Source: JAKVAV01 sp047632755
GTDB taxonomy: Bacteria > Bacteroidota > Bacteroidia > Flavobacteriales_D > Cryomorphaceae
Direction: 5' to 3'
Assembly: GCA_047632755.1 (NCBI GenBank)
Contig: JBLIDT010000045.1
Span: 1-18,122 of the forward strand
DNA length: 18,122 bases
The position numbers were made by a program, and so were the translations under genes. The notes under the pieces are model-generated. The model saw only the letters and a list, made by a program, of their open reading frames with translations, ran no database searches and was not told where the DNA came from. Shown here piece after piece: positions 15,263 through 18,122 of the stretch (positions are counted from its first letter, which is position 1; the number at the start of each line of letters is the position of its first letter).

Positions 15263-15486
15263 AGCAAGGGTTATTTGGTGAGCATTTGAGAAAGAGTTTT
15301 GTAAATCAGATTCCAAACGCAATCAATACAATATGGGATTGTAAGCGGCAACTCGGGCAAGGAAATCACTGTAAATAGGAGACGATTCACATCTTTATAT
15401 TTTCTTGTTTCATATTAAGTAATTTCAACCCCTATTTTTCAAACTCATAACAACTGTATAAGAAACACTTGTGTGCTTTTCATCCT

Positions 15487-15643
15487 TGCTCTTCGCCGCT
15501 AGCTTCATCCCTGCGTGACAATCTATCTCTATTTTTGTCAAAACAGATATCTCTCATAGGCCACAACACTATCTATATGTTACATGGTTGCTACTTAGTG
15601 AAACAATCCCACGCTGCACAGCCAGTAAGCCTTGCGGTGCAGA
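15487..15643. repeat. Degenerate direct repeat, unit 1
   Basis: It begins TGCTCTT, passes through CCCTGCGTGACAATCTATC, and ends GCGGTGCAGA. Unit 2 (15844-15969) has the same landmarks in the same order at 357 bp distance, with indels. CTGCAC and GTGCAG near the right end (about 15614-15641) form a short inverted repeat. Confidence 0.45.
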
Positions 15644-15843
15644 CACAACACATTATCAGACGCATTTCCCAATGCTACCCCTATTACACCACAGACAAAC
15701 CCAACGGGCCACTATCCCTAATCCGTTTATCCCTTTTATGAATTTAATTAGTTGGCTCCCTTTGGTTAGCACTTGGTTCATTGAACAATGTAGCCATTCC
15801 ATGCTCCCATGCAACAGCACCCTTAAAGTAACCTGAACCATTC

Positions 15844-15969
15844 TGCTCTTGCTGCGCTGAGTGACTAACCCTGCGACACAATCTATTGATGTTTGTCCCA
15901 TCTGGGAAAGCTCACAAGCCTATTCAACGCGATCTATTGACGGCTTGTTTGCATAGCCAGCGGTGCAGA
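15844..15969. repeat. Degenerate direct repeat, unit 2, containing a dispersed-repeat copy
   Basis: It shares TGCTCTT, CCCTGCG-ACAATCTAT, TTTGTC and the terminal GCGGTGCAGA with unit 1. Bases 15851-15875 (GCTGCGCTGAGTGACTAACC then CTGCG) match the right half of copies A and B of the left-edge repeat. This links the two repeat-rich gaps. Confidence 0.5.
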
Positions 15970-16136
15970 TTTTCTTTAATCAATGCCAACGACTGAGTAT
16001 GACACGTACCTCTGGACTTTTCAATATCTACTAGGGTCGATTTTGAGCTGTCAATTCAAGGAACCACCAAGAGGCATGTGCTCTATTCTTTGTTGTGTTT
16101 GGTCTTTTACTTTTGCTAATAGCGATTTGCAAAAAG

Positions 16137-16367
16137 CTATTTCTGAATTTTGCGGTACCAATTTGATAGCTCCTCTGCAAGGATGCACGCAGAATCTGGG
16201 GCTGAAAAGAAAATTCCAAAGCGGATATAGTCGCGATACGCGTTCGCCCGCAAGGAATCGTTTTGGTCGTGGTCATTCCATACGGACAAAAGGGAATCTA
16301 GGTTGGGATGGGCTGTGAGGCAGAGACCTGAAAAGGAGATAAAGATGATCAGAAGTAATTTTTTCAT
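16137..16367 (-). pseudogene. Orphaned N-terminus of a TPR-type signalling protein
   Basis: 76 codons begin with a signal peptide (MKKLLLIIFISFSGLCLTAH). They continue with LDSLLSVWNDHDQNDSLRAN and DSACILAEELSNWYRKIQK, the pattern that opens periplasmic TPR sensor histidine kinases or cyclases in Bacteroidota. The frame then stops at TAG (16137-16139). No TPR repeats, membrane helix or kinase domain follow in any frame. It is read as a 5' remnant of a larger gene whose remainder was deleted or replaced by the repeat-rich gap. A short secreted protein is possible but less likely. Confidence 0.55.
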
Positions 16368-16480
16368 ACTGTTCTATTTTTCAAATGAAAACAGCGTTAA
16401 GTATATTAATAGTAGCCGATTGCCGATTTCATTAATGTCAAGTTCTAAGAAAATTGAAGCGGGTTACAAAGGTTAAATTT

Positions 16481-16498
16481 GCGGCTATTGCGGCTATT
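16481..16498. repeat. Tandem 9-bp repeat
   Basis: GCGGCTATT occurs twice in direct tandem (16481-16489, 16490-16498), in the gap between the receiver gene and the TPR remnant. Its role is unknown. Confidence 0.4.
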
Positions 16499-16552
16499 AT
16501 TTTACACATTGTTATAGCCATGTTCTTTTTTTTCTAGTTGTATATCAACATA

Positions 16553-16939
16553 CTATTTGCTAAAATACTTTTGTATTAATGCAAGTAATTTGTCTCTGTT
16601 AATCGGTTTCGGCATGTAATCATTGCATCCTGCTTTAATTAAGCTTGCTTTGTCGGTAGACAGTGCTAAACCTGTTTGTGCTATTATAATAACCTCTTTG
16701 TTAAATTGACGGATTTCTCGGGCTGCTTCATTCCCATTTAGTTCTGGCATTTGGATATCCATCAGAATTAAATCGATATCAGGATTATTGCGTAAAATTT
16801 CTACCGCTTCAATACCAGTTCTTGCTCTAAACACTTTTTCACTGTAGCCTTTAACAAACAATGACAAAAGCATTCCCGATATGTCATCGTCCTCGGCAAT
16901 TAGTATTTTCAGTCCCTTTATTTCAAGATTAACCTTCAT
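16553..16939 (-). CDS. Stand-alone response regulator receiver protein
   Basis: A single REC domain makes up nearly all of the 128 residues. The acidic pocket is EDDD (16-19), the phospho-acceptor is D61 in LILMDIQMPELNG, the switch Thr is T89 (IIIAQTG) and the conserved Lys is K111 (MPKPI). There is no DNA-binding or enzymatic output domain, so it should act by protein contact or as a phosphorelay partner. It begins 22 nt after the histidine kinase stop, so the two form an operon and a likely cognate pair. Its sequence closely resembles receiver domains usually fused to the C-terminus of hybrid kinases, so a recent split of a hybrid gene is possible. It is intact. Confidence 0.93.
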   Translation of the reverse strand: MKVNLEIKGLKILIAEDDDISGMLLSLFVKGYSEKVFRARTGIEAVEILRNNPDIDLILMDIQMPELNGNEAAREIRQFNKEVIIIAQTGLALSTDKASLIKAGCNDYMPKPINRDKLLALIQKYFSK

Positions 16940-16961
16940 TTTCCGTAACGCTTTTTTTATC

Positions 16962-18122
16962 CTATTCAGTCAGGTATGGCAGGGTGAAATAAAATATAGA
17001 CCCTTTTTCTTCCTCACTTTCCATCCACATTTTCCCACCAAGTAGCTCCACATATGCTTTAGAAATCGACAAGCCTAAACCTGCTCCCTGATATGCCATT
17101 TTACCAGAAACATCAGCTTGTATAAAGCGATCAAATATTTGTTTCTGTCTGTCTTTAGGTATCCCAATACCTGTATCTTTAACGTAAAACTCCAATTCTG
17201 AAGACTCCTTCTCTGTTTTTAACTGATACCCTAATTCTATTGTTCCTTCTGTCGTAAATTTAATGGCGTTTTTAATGATATTGGTAAGAATACCGTAGAT
17301 TTTCTCGCTGTCGGATTCAATATGAGCTTTTTTTCCTTGCAATGATTTTTTTATCAAAAAACGGATTCCTTTTCCTTCAATCTCAAGTTTAAAGAAGGAA
17401 TGGATGAAACCGATATGCTCGTTAATATCCGTTTCCTGCATGTTAACTTCCATTAGCCCTGATTCTATTTTGGAAATACTAACAATGTCATTTAGAATAT
17501 TGAGCATGCGATGACCGCTGTTTTCGATGATGCCAATATACTCCCGCTGCGTTTCTCCAGTTAGATCAGGTTCTTTCAATAATTCAGAAAAACCAAGTAT
17601 GCCATTCATCGGTGTCCGTATCTCGTGACTCATATTAGCTAAAAAAGCAGATTTTAATCGGTCTGATTCTTCTGCTTGTTCTTTGGCAATGATTAACTCT
17701 TTTGCACGTTTTTCCTTTTCTTTGTTTTGAAAGAGAAGCTCTTTGTTGGCAATGATTAACCCTTTATGTTTTTCCGCTGTAATATCTCTTGCAGCAGCGA
17801 ACACTCCTAACACATTGCCTTTACCATCTTTATAAACTGATGCATTGTATAATACTTCAGTTAATTTCCCATTTTGATGATGGATCGTAAGAGGGTAATC
17901 CGAAACAAATCCTTTGTCAAAAACCTGTTTGTATCCATCACGTGCTTTTTCGGGTTCGGTAAAATAATCAGAGAAATCAGTGCCAATTAATTTACCTCTC
18001 GATACTCCCGTTACTTTTACTGAGGCTTCATTAACATCCGTGATTTTTCCTTCAGGAGAAATGGTGACAAGCGGATCTAGTGATGCTTCAATTAAACTTC
18101 TCGCATATTGAGATGCTTGTTT
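16962..18122 (-). CDS. PAS-domain sensor histidine kinase, 5' end beyond the window
   Basis: The frame is open to the window edge, so the N-terminus is missing. The first visible part is a PAS domain (about 17790-18115; ASLDPLVTISPEGKITDVNE to VLYNASVYKDGKGNVLG). A coiled coil follows, rich in Lys/Glu, then the HisKA dimerisation domain with the phospho-acceptor His in FLANMSHEIRTPMNG. The HATPase domain has the N box (IIKNAIKFT), G1 (VKDTGIGIP), F box (QIFDRF) and G2 (GAGLGLSI). The frame ends at PYLTE with TAG, with no fused receiver; the receiver is the next gene. The visible part has no membrane segment. The stimulus is unknown. Confidence 0.93.
   Translation of the reverse strand, partial: KQASQYARSLIEASLDPLVTISPEGKITDVNEASVKVTGVSRGKLIGTDFSDYFTEPEKARDGYKQVFDKGFVSDYPLTIHHQNGKLTEVLYNASVYKDGKGNVLGVFAAARDITAEKHKGLIIANKELLFQNKEKEKRAKELIIAKEQAEESDRLKSAFLANMSHEIRTPMNGILGFSELLKEPDLTGETQREYIGIIENSGHRMLNILNDIVSISKIESGLMEVNMQETDINEHIGFIHSFFKLEIEGKGIRFLIKKSLQGKKAHIESDSEKIYGILTNIIKNAIKFTTEGTIELGYQLKTEKESSELEFYVKDTGIGIPKDRQKQIFDRFIQADVSGKMAYQGAGLGLSISKAYVELLGGKMWMESEEEKGSIFYFTLPYLTE

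Larger units (their letters stand above)
15263..16136. other. Gene-free region with degenerate direct repeats
   Basis: No protein-like frame was found on either strand in about 870 bp. The stretch contains a degenerate duplication (15487-15643 and 15844-15969), part of which belongs to the dispersed repeat family seen near the left edge. It separates the truncated TPR gene from the phosphatase gene and may be where the rest of the TPR gene was lost. Confidence 0.5.

Noticed and set aside
15487..15969. CRISPR or integron attC array
   Set aside because: There are only two degenerate units with unequal lengths and no conserved attC core or regular spacers.
16454..16481. Plus-strand match to the Bacteroidota promoter (TTG-N17-TAAATTTG)
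   Set aside because: No plus-strand gene lies downstream; the region is antisense to the receiver gene. AT-rich sequence makes such matches common.

Overview
This window looks like a Bacteroidota chromosome, most likely Flavobacteriia or a related marine lineage. Three secreted proteins end in type IX secretion (T9SS) type A sorting domains (YPNP or FPNP motif, then a GxY(I/F)-type strand near the C-terminus). The katG promoter matches the Bacteroidota sigma factor consensus (TTTG-N19-TAnnTTTG). DUF418, DUF1059-like and PAS-kinase proteins of Bacteroidota type are also present. Every recognisable gene lies on the minus strand, so the layout below is given in transcription order, from high to low coordinates.

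18122-16137: a PAS-histidine kinase (cut by the window edge), a stand-alone receiver protein 22 nt downstream, and the orphaned 5' end of a TPR-type signalling protein. This block looks more AT-rich than the rest. 16136-15263 is a gene-free stretch with degenerate repeats. 15262-12515 encodes a large exported multidomain calcineurin-like phosphatase.

12212-8235 is a decaying accessory region. A DUF418 membrane-protein gene is broken by one T-run frameshift and two in-frame TAA codons. A DUF1059-like small gene is intact. A small membrane-protein gene is interrupted by an in-frame TAA and lacks a start. A double-GNAT acetyltransferase is intact. A lipoprotein gene stops at an in-frame TAA 31 codons before what looks like its original end. 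Four of the five lesions are in-frame TAA codons.

8167-1020 is a healthy block: inorganic pyrophosphatase, a small T9SS cargo protein, an 837-residue exported protein with the catalytic module of glucan water dikinase/PEP synthase plus a T9SS tail, a SAM-dependent methyltransferase, and katG with a Sec signal peptide, its own promoter and a strong terminator. The last 1 kb (1-1000) is non-coding and carries three copies of an interspersed imperfectly palindromic repeat, further relatives of which lie near 12.37 and 15.85 kb.

The observations most worth following up are the exported glucan-dikinase-like protein (4268-6781), the cluster of in-frame TAA interruptions (8.2-12.2 kb), the exported phosphatase with an altered metal motif (12515-15262), and the dispersed repeat family. 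No CRISPR array, tRNA, rRNA, transposase or recognisable defence system was seen.
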